DNA of 64,000 nucleotides from Suillus spraguei (GCA_016800925.1 JABCPU010000162.1:62001-126000), one strand, 5' to 3'. Shown: positions 9,051 through 19,962, counted from the first letter of the stretch. The notes: generated from the letters alone by a model not told the origin. Numbers and translations: made by a program.

Positions 9051-11707
9051 TCACTTGAGCAACTGGCGACACATGTTTTCGACGCAGTTATTGATCTTCT
9101 TGCTCAAGTTCTTATAGTACTTGAGATCAGACCGCCACTTCTTGGTTGTGAGCAAGGTCGCATTGCCTTCGCAAATTTTCTTGAGTCTCGATTGGAACAC
9201 TTGTTCGCATGAAAGCGTCCAATATCCCATGTTCAGTCCAGACCCATCCCATAAATCAGGAACAGGCCACCAAGCCAACGTTGTAGTTTGGTCACGTCTA
9301 TCTGTAGATGAGATGTTAGCGTTGATAGGTCAGGGGAACGGGGTTAGACATACCTGTATCGACATAATATACTCCGCATAGTATTTCGATCTCATGTTGG
9401 CTGAGAGTATCGAAGAGAAGGGTACGGGACGCGTCCCTAGACGCATCAGCAAAATAGAGGACATCAGACGTAGGTCCGTTTGGAATGTCGTTCGCCAGTT
9501 CCTGTTTGCATAGGCGCCATAGGATTCCGCCGGCTTGAGCCACAGCGACTCTAACATGCGGTAGTCTTAGTAGACGGTTTCGGCGAAGTTCGTAATTTTT
9601 GTATTCGAACTTGTCGGCTTTCCAGCCATAAGGACGCCGGTTAGATTCGAATACTGTTATAGGGCGGGGCAAGGAGGTGTGTGCGACGTTGAACAGGAGT
9701 TTGAATGGGATCCCGCGCTCGAATAAACAGAGGATAACATCCTCTAAAGAAGGACCCCATTGCCCTCTGAAGCACTGGACCACGGATGTTGCATTGTGGA
9801 GAAATAATATCCATGGTCGTACGAATTTCAGGTCCAGTGGGAGTAGGAAGTAGCCGGACAGAGTGCGATCCGTCACTTGCTCAATTTTGAAATACTTGTT
9901 AAGCTCGAGAATCTGCGCAGATTCTCGGGGATGCAAGTCCCAAATGATGGAAGGCGGTTGAATTTCGAGTACGAGGGATGAGATAAAGTATTGAATGGCA
10001 AATTCGTTACTTCTTTTGCCCAATGCGAGGTCTAATTCCATAATGTACTTGCGAACGGTGTACGTATCGACGATCCGAGATTCTTCGATTGGAGTATAGT
10101 CCTCCGCAGACTGTATTTCGGACTGCGTGGCACAGAGTAGTCCATAACGACTGTATAGGACATCCTCCAGCGAAGTCCCAAAGACAACATCCTGCGCAAT
10201 AGGTTGGTTGAGCGCGATAGTTCTTCCCAGTTCGTTATGGTCGGTTGGGAGAAGGGGGGGGGATTTATTTTCGGGGCCGGGGTGGGATCAGCTTCCTGGA
10301 GCGGTTCGTCGTCGAAATCAGGGCCTTCTTGTGTAGAATCATGTTCCTCGTCGAACAGGGAACATATATCCCATTGATTTGAGATATCGTCGTAGACGAA
10401 CTGCTGTTTTCGTCTTATTTCGAATTCTCTCATCGCATCTCCGTACTCGAGCTCTCCCCTAAACCTCCCTTGTTGTGACCGATACCACATGAAAAATCTC
10501 GTCCCGTCCCTTCGTGTGGGCACGATGAAATCGACAGCATCTTGCAGTCTTTTCCTAACTAGTGCCTTTATCGTCTCTGATGCGCGCGATAAGAACTCTT
10601 CGCGTTTGAGTTTACGGTAATCGACGAGTGCGTTCCATCGATGAAGACTATCGGGATTGATGGCGGACACGCCTGGCTTGACGTCAGCTGCATTCGTCTT
10701 GTTTATCAAGGCACGGAGCTGCAGCTTTTCGTCGCCGTGAGGGCAGACGATGTCGAAAGTGCGATATTTAAACGACTTGGATTCAAATAATGTAATGGAC
10801 GATCCTGTGATGATCCATACGGGGACGCATATGCGGTTGAGCCAAGGAAGTATGGACCCTAACGTGGATGTCCTAGGGTCGAGTACGACGCCAACACATC
10901 TCCCGAGGGCCTCTGGCTGCAATGCATCGATGATGTCGCATACATGCGCTTGACTGAGCCCAGACTGAGAAAGGGTCTCAGGCGGAGAGAGGGGGCGTCG
11001 AGGATCACCGGGTCTACCAGTCTCGTATCGTACGAGAGCACGCCCGTAAAATAGGTTGAGTAACCCTACGAGACTGTGGAACGCGAGTCTTGATTTCCGG
11101 GCGCATTGACTAGCATGGGTTTGTTTCTTGTGGGTGCGAAGATAACCGTAGTAAGAGGGGAGGGGTAACATCGCGAACTCCATCGGTAGTAGGGAATCGA
11201 CGCTGAAAGTGGACGCGGCGTGATAAAGCGTGTTCTCGAGCCATTTCCAGCTGGTTTTTTGTTCCTCTGAGAGAGAGTATGCCGATCCTGAGCCGACTAT
11301 ATGGATAGTCGCCAGACGTTGAAAGAGAGGGCCAGTATATTTAAGCTCTGCATCGTCTGGGGTTGCTGCTATCTGTATATAGCGAGACAGGTCGAAACGT
11401 AACTGGAATAAGTTTTCGAGGTGGGGATCGTCGTGCGTGAAATCTTTGCCGATCTCCGAGAAGAACGGGCAAACCGTTTGCGTGGCCGAAAAGAGGATCA
11501 TATCTACGTCCTTTAGGTAAAAATATGATTTGCCTTTGGAACATGATCTGTACAAGATGTGAGCGTGTTAATAATGATTGGGAAGCTCGTTACTCACATT
11601 AAAGGGGGGGTAGGACGGGATACAGTCTTTGACGAGGCACCTTGAACGGTGACTGGAATCGGAGACTGCACGTTCGCGTTCTGAGACTGTTGGTTCACGC
11701 GGGACAT
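9051..11707 (-). pseudogene. gene X, left copy: large protein of unknown family, frameshifted
   Basis: Exons 11707-11598, 11547-9354 and 9301-9051 follow GT-AG introns of 50-52 nt. A run of nine G at 10254-10262 is one base short of the matching stretch in the right-hand copy (around 63423-63432), so the frame breaks after residue ~465 and resumes in another frame to the end. The right copy reads through. If in frame, the product would be about 850 aa. Visible blocks are a leucine/aromatic-rich N-terminal half, a basic segment (RRDGTRFFMWYRS), an acidic linker, and a C-terminal half rich in W, Y and R (VFESNRRPYGWKAD). I see no known catalytic motif, signal peptide or membrane segment. It lies downstream of the small CxxC gene and upstream of the D-A-C-B cassette. 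A second, older copy is at 46208-47937. Confidence 0.75.
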
Positions 11708-11846
11708 TGCGATGTGTTGTGTGGATGTAGGGGTAACGAGTGCGACTAGTCAGAATTTCCAACTAGAAGCTACAATTATGATGTTGGTAATGCGCGTGTG
11801 CGTATCTTAGTGAGAGAGAGATTTAGAAGGTACGCCGAAAAGGCGT

Positions 11847-11854
11847 CTATATAT
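11847..11854 (-). promoter_or_regulatory. probable TATA box of gene X (left copy)
   Basis: The minus strand reads ATATATAG about 140 nt upstream of the gene X ATG at 11707. The identical element lies at 61831-61838 in the right copy. Confidence 0.4.
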
Positions 11855-12346
11855 GGTTTAGGATAACAATGGAGTTAGTCCACATACCACAATGTTGCCA
11901 CAATGGTTGGCGAAAGCGCTGGTCTAGAACGAGTAATCATGTCACGTGTTGTGATTCTCCTATTTCTGCATATGGGAACATTCATGCCTGGCGTGTCAAT
12001 TAACAATGTATTACTATTAGTGGTGAATAAGTCGCGAAATTGTGAGACACCGTGCTAGCGACAAAGAATCATTGAATTTATAATAATAGAATAAAAGTAT
12101 GCAATGGAAAGACCAGGATTGTGAAACCTGCCAGTGAAACAATAGTCCGTCTAATAACGTCGTGTTAGGCAAGGAGTAAACCGATAGAAATTTGTCCATA
12201 ATAAGCGCATGAGAAGCCAACGTTACACTCTGACGAGGATAGTCATGAATAGAAGGATGATGAGTCTACTACGTGTGTGAGACGCTACACCCGCTGTAAT
12301 CCTCCTTCTGGCTCCGTCTCAGAATGACCTTGAGTCGAGCTCCCCG

Positions 12347-12790
12347 TTACAATGCTTCCAGCAATAGTTGCAACAACTCCACACGATCAGCCGCCTCCCG
12401 TGTTGCTACAGCCCAATCCAAGGTCGTCAAGTATGAGGATGACTCGAAAAACGCTATGATAAGGTCATATACTTTGGGATTTGCCCTGCTGACGGCAGTG
12501 GTTCTTTCAGATGGGGTGTAGAGCCAATGGCCAAAGGATTCGATGGAATGCGTTATCTCATGCGTGTTATGCACTCCGGGGAGGTAGAAAACGACGCGAC
12601 TGACGAAAGGTATAGTGAAAACAAGATAGGGAATACCAAACCAAAAGTCTTGGAGTGCATCCATCTTGTCGCAAGACTGTTCGGGGTGATTGAACCTCTT
12701 ACAGCCTCCGCATGAGGAGCACAAGAGAGGTTTGTTGATGAATCTACGTATCATCTTGCGGTAGTGTCTGCGGTAATAGGAGGCATGCAC
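12347..12790 (-). CDS. small CxxC protein, C-terminal exon (147 aa), left copy
   Basis: A 147-aa frame identical to 60895-61338. It begins with a very basic stretch (YYRRHYRKMIRR) followed by a cysteine cluster CSSCGGC...C that could bind zinc, then an aromatic and leucine-rich region. An upstream ATG at 13013 opens a short frame with another cysteine cluster (VVACCIYCG), probably a 5' exon, but I could not join it to this exon in phase, so the 5' structure is unresolved. It is transcribed in the same direction as gene X, about 640 nt upstream. A TATA-like element lies at 13114-13119. Family not recognised; possibly a DNA-binding accessory protein. Confidence 0.5.
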   Translation of the reverse strand: MHASYYRRHYRKMIRRFINKPLLCSSCGGCKRFNHPEQSCDKMDALQDFWFGIPYLVFTIPFVSRVVFYLPGVHNTHEITHSIESFGHWLYTPSERTTAVSRANPKVYDLIIAFFESSSYLTTLDWAVATREAADRVELLQLLLEAL

Positions 12791-13113
12791 GATAGCCCTT
12801 CTTAGGTACTGACTTGGCGGTCAATATGGTGCCTGCAAAGTCGTTCTGTGAAAAGTTCGATTCGAGGTGTGTTTGTCTTACCGAGAAGGTTGATCTTCAA
12901 GCATGGATCCTCGTTGTGAGTCGAGTGGTGCCTCTGAATATCGCTAGACTGCCACAGTAAATGCAGCATGCGACCACATTAGTGGGGAAAAACGAGTTGA
13001 TATTTGGAGCCATTGCACAGAGAGTTGATGAGAGTCACAGTGAGGAGATGTGCGTCCCTTGCGAATTTCGCGAGGAAGATCACTTTAGTTGTGGGTCTAG
13101 GTCGACGGGGTGC

Positions 13114-13119
13114 TTTATA
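13114..13119 (-). promoter_or_regulatory. TATA-like element of the small CxxC gene (left copy)
   Basis: TATAAA on the minus strand, about 100 nt upstream of the ATG at 13013. It is conserved in the right copy at 60566-60571. Confidence 0.4.
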
Positions 13120-13247
13120 GGACGCTAACAGAATCAAATGTCAGGAAACCCTGGATGACGTAGTTCTGGGTATAGGTGAAGTTGCGAGGACTATGTCAGA
13201 AGCTAGGAGCTTACGTGCCTTGATATGTCCGGTGGCCGGACCGGTGC

Positions 13248-13710
13248 TGTGACTTGTTTGTGACGCAATTGTAAGAACTGACTTGGAGTAGTCACGTGCG
13301 CTCGATACTATTTGGATTCTAATTGGGCCGGTTGCCGCGGCGTGTCTGTCGAGGACGACCAGCCGCACAGCTACCTACTGTATGTGTCATCCTTTACCAT
13401 TTATCTATAGATATTTATTATTCAGTTTCTACAAAGACCTGTGATAGTATCCGACATGGAAGTTCGTGCACGACAGTCATCGACTTTCACACCCTTTGCA
13501 TTCATTGAACAAACGCCACGGTCACTGACCGGCAGAACACTGGAGTGACTTACTAGTAGTACCGACGCAACCATGATCACGCTTGGGGTTGTCGACGAAA
13601 TTTGAAAGACGCGTAAGGAGCGATCTACCTCGTCGCTTCAGAGGGTGCCCACCGAGCTAATCCCACCTATTATCCACAACCACATTCATCTCGCGCCCGC
13701 TGCTAATGAA
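13248..13710. other. unique flank beyond the inverted repeat
   Basis: No gene or repeat recognised. The first palindromic ACTAGTAGTACY-type motif of the 13.5-33.3 kb region is at about 13551. Confidence 0.4.
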
Positions 13711-14223
13711 ATGGCGATCTCTAACGGAGTACTTGCCAGGCAACAAAGAGACGGTGGTGCCGCCGTGCCTCCCCGGCCGTTGAAGAGGACTTACGCCCTA
13801 TACATGGAAAGTGACGAAGAATCAGATGGTGACGAACCGCCCCAATCTATCGAGGACGTCCTTGCGAGTGTCCATTCTCGTTACCCCGCCCTCAGATTTC
13901 CTGAGTATATCGGGAAAATGAAATATCACGGTATATTTTATTTGCCCACCGCAGCTCACTTTGATATTGTTTTCTACGAGAAGAGTGTTGGTATGCCAGC
14001 AGGCGCTGCATATACTTTCCACATGTGTGTTTCCAAAGCTCACATAAAAGCGGAACATGTGAAGGGGAGAAGCAAGGCCAAAGAAAGAAGAAAGCACAAG
14101 TCCAGTTTGGCGACAAGGACAAAGAAAATATTCCGCCTAGCTTTGATTGAACTACATACTACATTTTTGATACAACTAGATATTTGGCGGTACACCCCTT
14201 TGCGTAAAGATATGTATGGTTAA
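13711..14223 (+). CDS. hypothetical protein, about 170 aa
   Basis: A single frame from the first ATG (13711; the frame is open further upstream without ATG) to 14223. It has an acidic patch (ESDEESDGDE), then a compact region with HSRYPALRFPEY and GIFYLPTAAHFD, then a basic KGRSKAKERRKHK stretch. Short proteins with this layout are common and uncharacterised in agaricomycetes; I cannot name the family. Its 3' end overlaps the convergent gene ending at 14176. Introns near the 3' end are possible, so the C-terminus is uncertain. Confidence 0.4.
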   Translation: MAISNGVLARQQRDGGAAVPPRPLKRTYALYMESDEESDGDEPPQSIEDVLASVHSRYPALRFPEYIGKMKYHGIFYLPTAAHFDIVFYEKSVGMPAGAAYTFHMCVSKAHIKAEHVKGRSKAKERRKHKSSLATRTKKIFRLALIELHTTFLIQLDIWRYTPLRKDMYG

Positions 14224-15968
14224 AGCCCTCAGCTCAGCCGGTATCAATTTATCGAACGTTTTCTCTAGCTTTGTCTGAGGCTTGTCCCTCTCAGAATTGA
14301 AGGTGAAACCAAGCCGAACAAAAGTTCCACTTTTGTGTCTGGACAACACCCATGCAATTACTACACCAACGAACGTGAGGAGTGGCTTGAGGTTCAGATC
14401 AGGGCTGATGTACTGGTTATAATAATCTCCAGAATATAACAGCTGTCTCGCAGAGGTGCGGATACCAATATGTCCGAAGGAGATGTTACGTACAACCCCC
14501 TCGACCTGAAGCAAACGCCACGAGATTTAGAACGAACTTGAAGCTTGGGCTCAGCGACTTACCTCAATAGACCCGTTAAGATACTCCTCCCCCGTAAGAA
14601 GGTCTGCGATAAAGGCTGTGAAATCTTGTTGAGACATCTCGCTGAAGGCATCCCGGATGAATTTCTGGGTTTGGATAATCTTGTTTACCTCCAGGGCTCC
14701 AAGGTTGCTGTTGGCCCACTCGATAAGATCGACTGGTTTCAATCGTTAGCTGTTGATCTTGAGTAGTTGTGAGCACTTGCGATTATTTTGTCCGAACGTC
14801 GCGTCTAAACCGGCACGCGCCTAGCCTCTCAAGATGTCCGCTGTCATGGAAAAACCGTTATTCCGATTGAAGATAACACGCTTGAAATGCTCGCGGGCTT
14901 CTAGTAATAGCCTCGATAGGGAACCGAGACCCAGCCGCGGCGGTAGGGGCAGAGGCGTTACTGTTACACTAGTACGACTCGGACCAGGGGCCATGTCCAA
15001 GTCCGAGTACGAAGGCATTGAATTGCTAGTAGTTTTAATAGCGCTGTCATGATCGGTAATGGGCCCATCACGGTGCCGCGTATTGCGGTCAGATCTACGA
15101 TATGGCTCAAACCGATGTAACGGTAAGCTGGCGTTAAGCCGAGGGACTGATAGTCGTGCGAAATTGATTTCGACATCAGTGAAACTTGGACTGTCAGCTG
15201 CAGGTGGTTCTGCCAGTGAGTCAGCCACATAATTTAGTGCGAATCGACAATGCCTACCAACGGTCTGTGAAGCTGACATGCCTGAGGGCGCCTGGTGAGC
15301 GACCGAGTCTGACCCGGAGTGGGATTGGGAAGGTTCAGGCTCTCGAGGAGATGTGTATGAATCGGCATAAAAACTGTTAGGATTGCCGAGTACTAGGTGC
15401 TGTGTTCCCGAGCCAGAGAAACAAGTGCCAGGTACATTATATGGCGACCAGATACTCGGCGATCTGAATAGGGCTTCCCAATCATCATGACTCTGAACGT
15501 CCCACTATCGCTGTAGTAACGGCTGACTCTGACATGGGTCTGCGGTACTAAAACTATCAGCTGCAGGTGCTTCTGAGTCAGTGACAGAAAGTTTGTGAAT
15601 TGACAATGCCTACCAACTGTGACGGTCTGTGAATTGGTATCAAACCTGTCGAGATCAGCAGGTGCTAGATGCTGCCAGTGGGTGCCGGAGCCTGAGCTGT
15701 GATTGCCAGGCACTATATCCGAGTCGTAGTATGGCGACTGGTAGATACTCAACGATCTGAGTCTGAGAGCCTCCCACTGATCATCCGATTGACTCTGAGG
15801 GACCGGGGCTGCGTTGGGACATTGTTGCTCAGACTGTAACGGCTGATTCTGCCAATACGCCGGGTCCAACGACGAGTTATCGTCATCATGGTCGTCATGA
15901 TTGAATGGCTCGGAGGCTGACGGCTGCATGGCTCGACTCAACGCAGGTCTGGGATGGGCAAATGTCAC
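14176..15968 (-). CDS. DUF6532-like protein with disordered N-terminus (gene model tentative)
   Basis: Minus-strand coding blocks: about 15968-15614 (Gln/Ser/Pro-rich), 15553-15400, 15279-14821 (Ser/Pro-rich), 14742-14578 and 14514-14176. The intron between the last two is clean (a GTAAGT donor, a GCTTCAG acceptor). The C-terminal part (FTAFIADLLTGEEYLN, later LKPLLTFVGVVIAWVL) resembles the agaricomycete DUF6532 pattern, in which a hydrophobic helix is preceded by an N-P-like segment. The first and second blocks are degenerate duplicates of each other, including the flanking intron. I could not phase all junctions, so the gene may be broken. The related gene at 27330-29069 is intact. Confidence 0.4.
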
Positions 15969-16576
15969 AGAATCTGCGAGACTGCCGCTATGATAACAAG
16001 ACTAATTGATCAATTCGGAAAAGTCTTCTTTAGTAATGATCATGCCAGTCGCAGTCACGGAGGTAGTACGTGACTAGACGGTAGTACTAGTAGTAGGGGG
16101 TGTCTATAATAGACCACGGCATTGAAATTGGGGTGAGTAATACATGGCACTGACTGGGCAGAGGGCACGTACGCGGTACTAGTCACATTTAAGCTGATAC
16201 GTATCGATACGCATCGACCTGAACCGATTTGAAAGAATCGAAGTCCTGCCAAGAGCAAGTTGAAGTCGCTTAAATCACGCGACCTACTAACTTCCAACTG
16301 ACTCCAGGGCCTAGATACTGGTCAAGTGATTCAACTGCCCCGACATCAAGGCGACAACTAAAAGACAGAGTCATGATTGAATCGAAGTTAGTAATTTTAC
16401 GTGGCCGCAGCCTTGTCATAGATCCGAGTCTATCTGAGTTCGCCACTCTTCGGATAGAGGACCGTGAGAGTCCCTAATAATTACCAGGGACATTTTGAGA
16501 CCCAGCTGGAACTGCTTCATATCATCTGAGCACTGTCACCGCTGGCAACTGACCCTCTACCCTGGGTATACGCATC

Positions 16577-17394
16577 ATGCACAATCAACTCGCCACTGCT
16601 CCAAGTTCTATCGCGACTAGCAAGAGTCCTGATCACAGTCCCAGCTCTTACAGACGTCTGAGGAATAGACATTTGAGTCCCAAACCATATGGGCGCCAAC
16701 TGGCGCCCATCGACGACGACAACAGTTCATCAGACGATGAGCTTCGTGCGCCTCCGCGCATTCCCCCTGTCATAAAGAATCTGTCTTACTGTGTGAAGCG
16801 TGCAAAATCACAGCTCAAACCATCTTGCGTGAACTTGATGGATCTGGGAGATGATTGCCAAGAGGTACTATGTTAACATATGGGTATACCGCTTTATATT
16901 GATAAACACCTCACCAGCCTGAAAGCCAAGAAAACTTGGAGAACGGCCTGAGATTTATTTCTATTCAAATTATTACGCAAGCCATCATCGCGCAGCAAGC
17001 TAAGCGCGAATAGCAGCGTGTGCTTGCCCTAGCAACTGTTTGAGAAGTCGAGTCAGATGTTCAACATGCCACACTGTCTCAACTGGTTCTACAGCAGGAT
17101 GCTATAGAATATGCTCGTACCGGCGCGGAGATCAAATTCCTCAAAAATCTTTTGGCTCGAAGGAGTGACGAGCCCGCAGCTGACATGGAGGCGAAAAAGA
17201 AACGATACCAGCGTCAGGTCATGGCCTTCTGTGCTGCTGATTCCCAACTTGATCGCGCTGAGAGTCTTGCGCGTAACTTGTGTCAGCCCAAGAAAGATGC
17301 ATCTGCTGCTGATAATATGATGGAAGGTAAGGCCCCGAGTACGAGTTGGAGCACAAGCAGGCCTCTGACTCTGAGCCCCCAGCTTAACGGCTGA
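16577..17394 (+). pseudogene. decayed paralogue of the 31729-32613 gene
   Basis: The first frame (16577-16876) contains IPPVIKNLSYCVKRAK, matching PPPILRQLSRFVKRAK in the gene at 31729. The homologous 3' part (about 16916-17394, ending in QVMAFCAADSQLDRAE, compared with EAMSFAIADSQLDHFE) is preceded by two in-frame stops. The region between has coiled-coil-like composition. Function unknown. It lies on the opposite strand from the DUF6532-like gene, the same arrangement as at 27.3-32.6 kb. Confidence 0.6.
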
Positions 17395-18562
17395 GGTGAG
17401 GCCATTATTACCCTCGTCTTTGTAGTCCTAATGGACTGAACATGAGGCAGAAATCGTCATGGGAATACTTATTCGGGTGGCGTCACGGACCTGGCCAGAC
17501 CTACCTCATGTACTCCACCATTTCTTGTATCCGCCAGAAGTAGTATAGCCAATAGTTGTTTGACATATACACATGTGTATGCTATAGAAATGATGATGTT
17601 CTTGAGCAAAATGTGACAGACTCGCAGTCGGAAATATTGGAGTGGCTTACTGTCATAATGGCTCATGTACTACTAAGTACTACTAGTAGTATGGAGACCT
17701 AAGTTTGCCAACGGGCAATCAACTTGAAAATTCAATGGTGGGCCGGGTGACTCAGAGAGGCCGCTAGCAGCAGCAGTAGTACTACTAGTACAGCTCTGCC
17801 ATGATTGAACGGACTCCTGAGAATCTTGACCCATTCAGAAGGCTGACTCATCGTCCGCTTGTCCACTCACTCAGTAGTCACCCAGACCAGCGCTGGGCCT
17901 GGCCAGATTATATGTTGTACCTGAATGCAACCACTCGTAATTTTCCGTCAATTCGTTGAGCGTGTGCACGATGAGGCTACAGCTCTCGGACTTAGCTGAC
18001 ATGGAGCAATGATCACGGTGGCCTCGAGATCTGTCTTGAGAAGGGTGAGATCGTTGGGATCCTGCTAAGCGAAAACTTCCTGGTATGCTTCTATAATGAT
18101 CAGTTAGCAATGTACTATTAATGTATATACGAAGATCCAGGACTATAATGTGGTGTTAAGGCTCTGTTGGCGATTGCGATAACACCATCGTTGTGACCGT
18201 GGACGGCCGCCAACATTCTGTCTCACCATACGGTCTTCCGGGAGTGCAACCGCAGTACAGTATCCGCCGCGATCAGCATGGCGTTCAGTGAGTATATCCT
18301 GGAGGTATGCCGAGTCAATGGGAACCATGCTGGCACTTCTACGTCAGATGACGACTCAGTCAGGCTGATCGCTGCACCTAATGGCATCGCTGCCGATAAT
18401 ACTACCATGACCATCAATGGCACAGCACATCAGTCCACAGACGTGCAGATGTCTCCCCTTGCTGATCCTTCCCAGTCCAATCAGGCCGGCTCACCAGTAC
18501 GTCCCAAGGCTGAGGCCTAGCACGTTCCGGTACTCCCACTCAGCAGTTAGTACCATATTCCT
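17395..18562. other. no supported gene; palindromic motifs
   Basis: A small frame at 18278-18520 has no recognisable content. ACTAGTAGTACT-type palindromes occur at about 17667-17692 and 17771-17793. Nothing else is supported. Confidence 0.35.
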
Positions 18563-19269
18563 ATGAACGGTTATGCCATCTCTAATGGTACCGTCATGCG
18601 TCAGCCAAGTGGCCTCACTTTGCAGCAAATGCAATCCTTCAAGATGGCACTTGCACGGAAGAGAAACCCAAGTCAGACAAGAAGGCAGGAAGGCGAAAGA
18701 TTAAGATCGAATTTATTCAAGATAAATCGAGACGTCACATAACATTCTCCAAAAGGAAAGCTGGTACGCGATCGACTTTCTTTGCCCTCTCTGTACTTTC
18801 CCTCAATATGTTCGTCTACTTTTGCAGGCATAATGAAAAAGGTCTATTTCATCAATATACTTATACTCTCGCGCTTATCTAACCGAATTATCAGGCATAT
18901 GAACTCTCCACTCTTACAGGCACTCAAGTCCTTTTACTCGTCGTGTCAGAAACAGGTCTCGTTTACACTTTTACTACCTCAAAGCTGCAACCCCTTGTTA
19001 CTCAACCAGAAGGCAAGAATCTTATTCAAGCATGTCTGAATGCGCCCCATGGCTCGCTTCCCTCCGCAATGCCAGTCGGTACGCCTATAGGTCGTGCGTC
19101 TGGACCAATGTCTTTGCCCGTCCCAGGAAGTACTAACCTTCCGGGAGAGCTTACTATTCCAGGTGGTCCTGTTGGCGGCCCTCAAAGCGCCACGAAAGAG
19201 GACGGTGATGATGAAGGCGACGGAGAACCATACTACGGAGCCTTTATTGCCTATACTCTTGCTACCTGA
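18563..19269 (+). pseudogene. MADS-box (SRF/MCM1-type) transcription factor copy, probably broken
   Basis: Exons ...-18763, 18828-18841 and 18895-19269 join in phase to give a MADS box: AGRRKIKIEF, RRHITFSKRKAGIMKKA, YELSTLTGTQV, LVVSETGLVYTFTT. This is the DNA-binding and dimerisation domain of the SRF/MCM1 class. Downstream it is Gly/Pro-rich with an acidic stretch and ends at 19269. Upstream, the frame starting at ATG 18563 (MNGYAISNG) is out of frame with the MADS exon by one base near 18650, so the N-terminus appears frameshifted unless an unseen intron corrects it. Fungal MCM1 homologues are single-copy regulators, so this may be an extra duplicated copy. The domain call is strong; gene integrity is doubtful. 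Confidence 0.75.
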
Positions 19270-19429
19270 CTCTGCGCCCCTCGTATTGATCCCCGGCTTG
19301 AAGATTGCTTTATTGATGACAATATTACTATCTAATATCTCGTGCCCTCATGTAACTTGGTACGAGCCAGCGAGCAAATGAAGCAATGGGAGATCTTGAG
19401 AGCGCGACGAACCTTGTCTTGAAGTCACA

Positions 19430-19962
19430 TGTCCTGTTAGCTTTCGATGCATTGTTGAGTTTAGGTAGTGTAATACGAGGCCAAGGGCACCTCCGGCATC
19501 AGGCGATCATCGTGCAACACGAGGATTAGCATACTGACTGATGTCGTCACGAGGAATGGGTGTATGGTACCAATACTTCGCAAAGCCGGAGGTGAGTATG
19601 AAGGTGAATGTCTCCACATCAAAGCCCATGGTTGTAATGAAGGCTCGATCGTTCTGGCTCGCAAATAAAGCTTGCCATGGGATGCTCATCCGTGGATTTG
19701 GAAGGAGCTGCGCACGGTAAAGGTATTGGTATTGTCGTCATGGTTGACGTCTGTCAATGCGTTCTTGTCGAGTCAGCTCAGTTCCCACCAGTACAGTAGC
19801 TGCAACAATGAGTGCAGATTCTTCATCGTCGATTACTTCTGTCTCTGTCTTGTTTTGCAATGCTTGATATTGATATAAAATATTATCCATGATATTCTGT
19901 GGACTATGGTTTGGTTTTTCGTACAGAATATCTGATTGCGTAACTTGGAATATGTTTTTCAA
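19430..19962 (-). pseudogene. fragment of a PIF/Harbinger-like DDE transposase
   Basis: Minus-strand frames with a frameshift near 19690-19740. The diagnostic text is PWQALFASQNDRAFITTMGF followed by FAKYWYHTPIPRDD, typical of the N-terminal part of fungal DDE_Tnp_4-type transposases. After about 19500 the frame shifts and the similarity fades. The DDE catalytic residues are not present. I saw no TIRs near it. Confidence 0.6.

Larger units (their letters stand above)
9686..13247. repeat. left arm of a long, near-identical inverted repeat
   Basis: Positions x here match the reverse complement of 73685-x at 60438-64000, with the register shifting by one base at the G/C run near 10254 and 63432. 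Frames on both arms translate identically, for example 12347-12790 and 60895-61338. Identity ends at about 13247/60438, where two adjacent mismatches occur inside CACCGGTNNGGCCACCGG. The arm at the other end is cut by the window edge, so the repeat is at least 3.56 kb. Confidence 0.95.

Noticed and set aside
16081..16100. tRNA or other structured RNA near the palindromic motifs
   Set aside because: No cloverleaf, A-box or B-box could be found; the palindromes are short and isolated. No tRNA or rRNA gene was recognised anywhere in the window.
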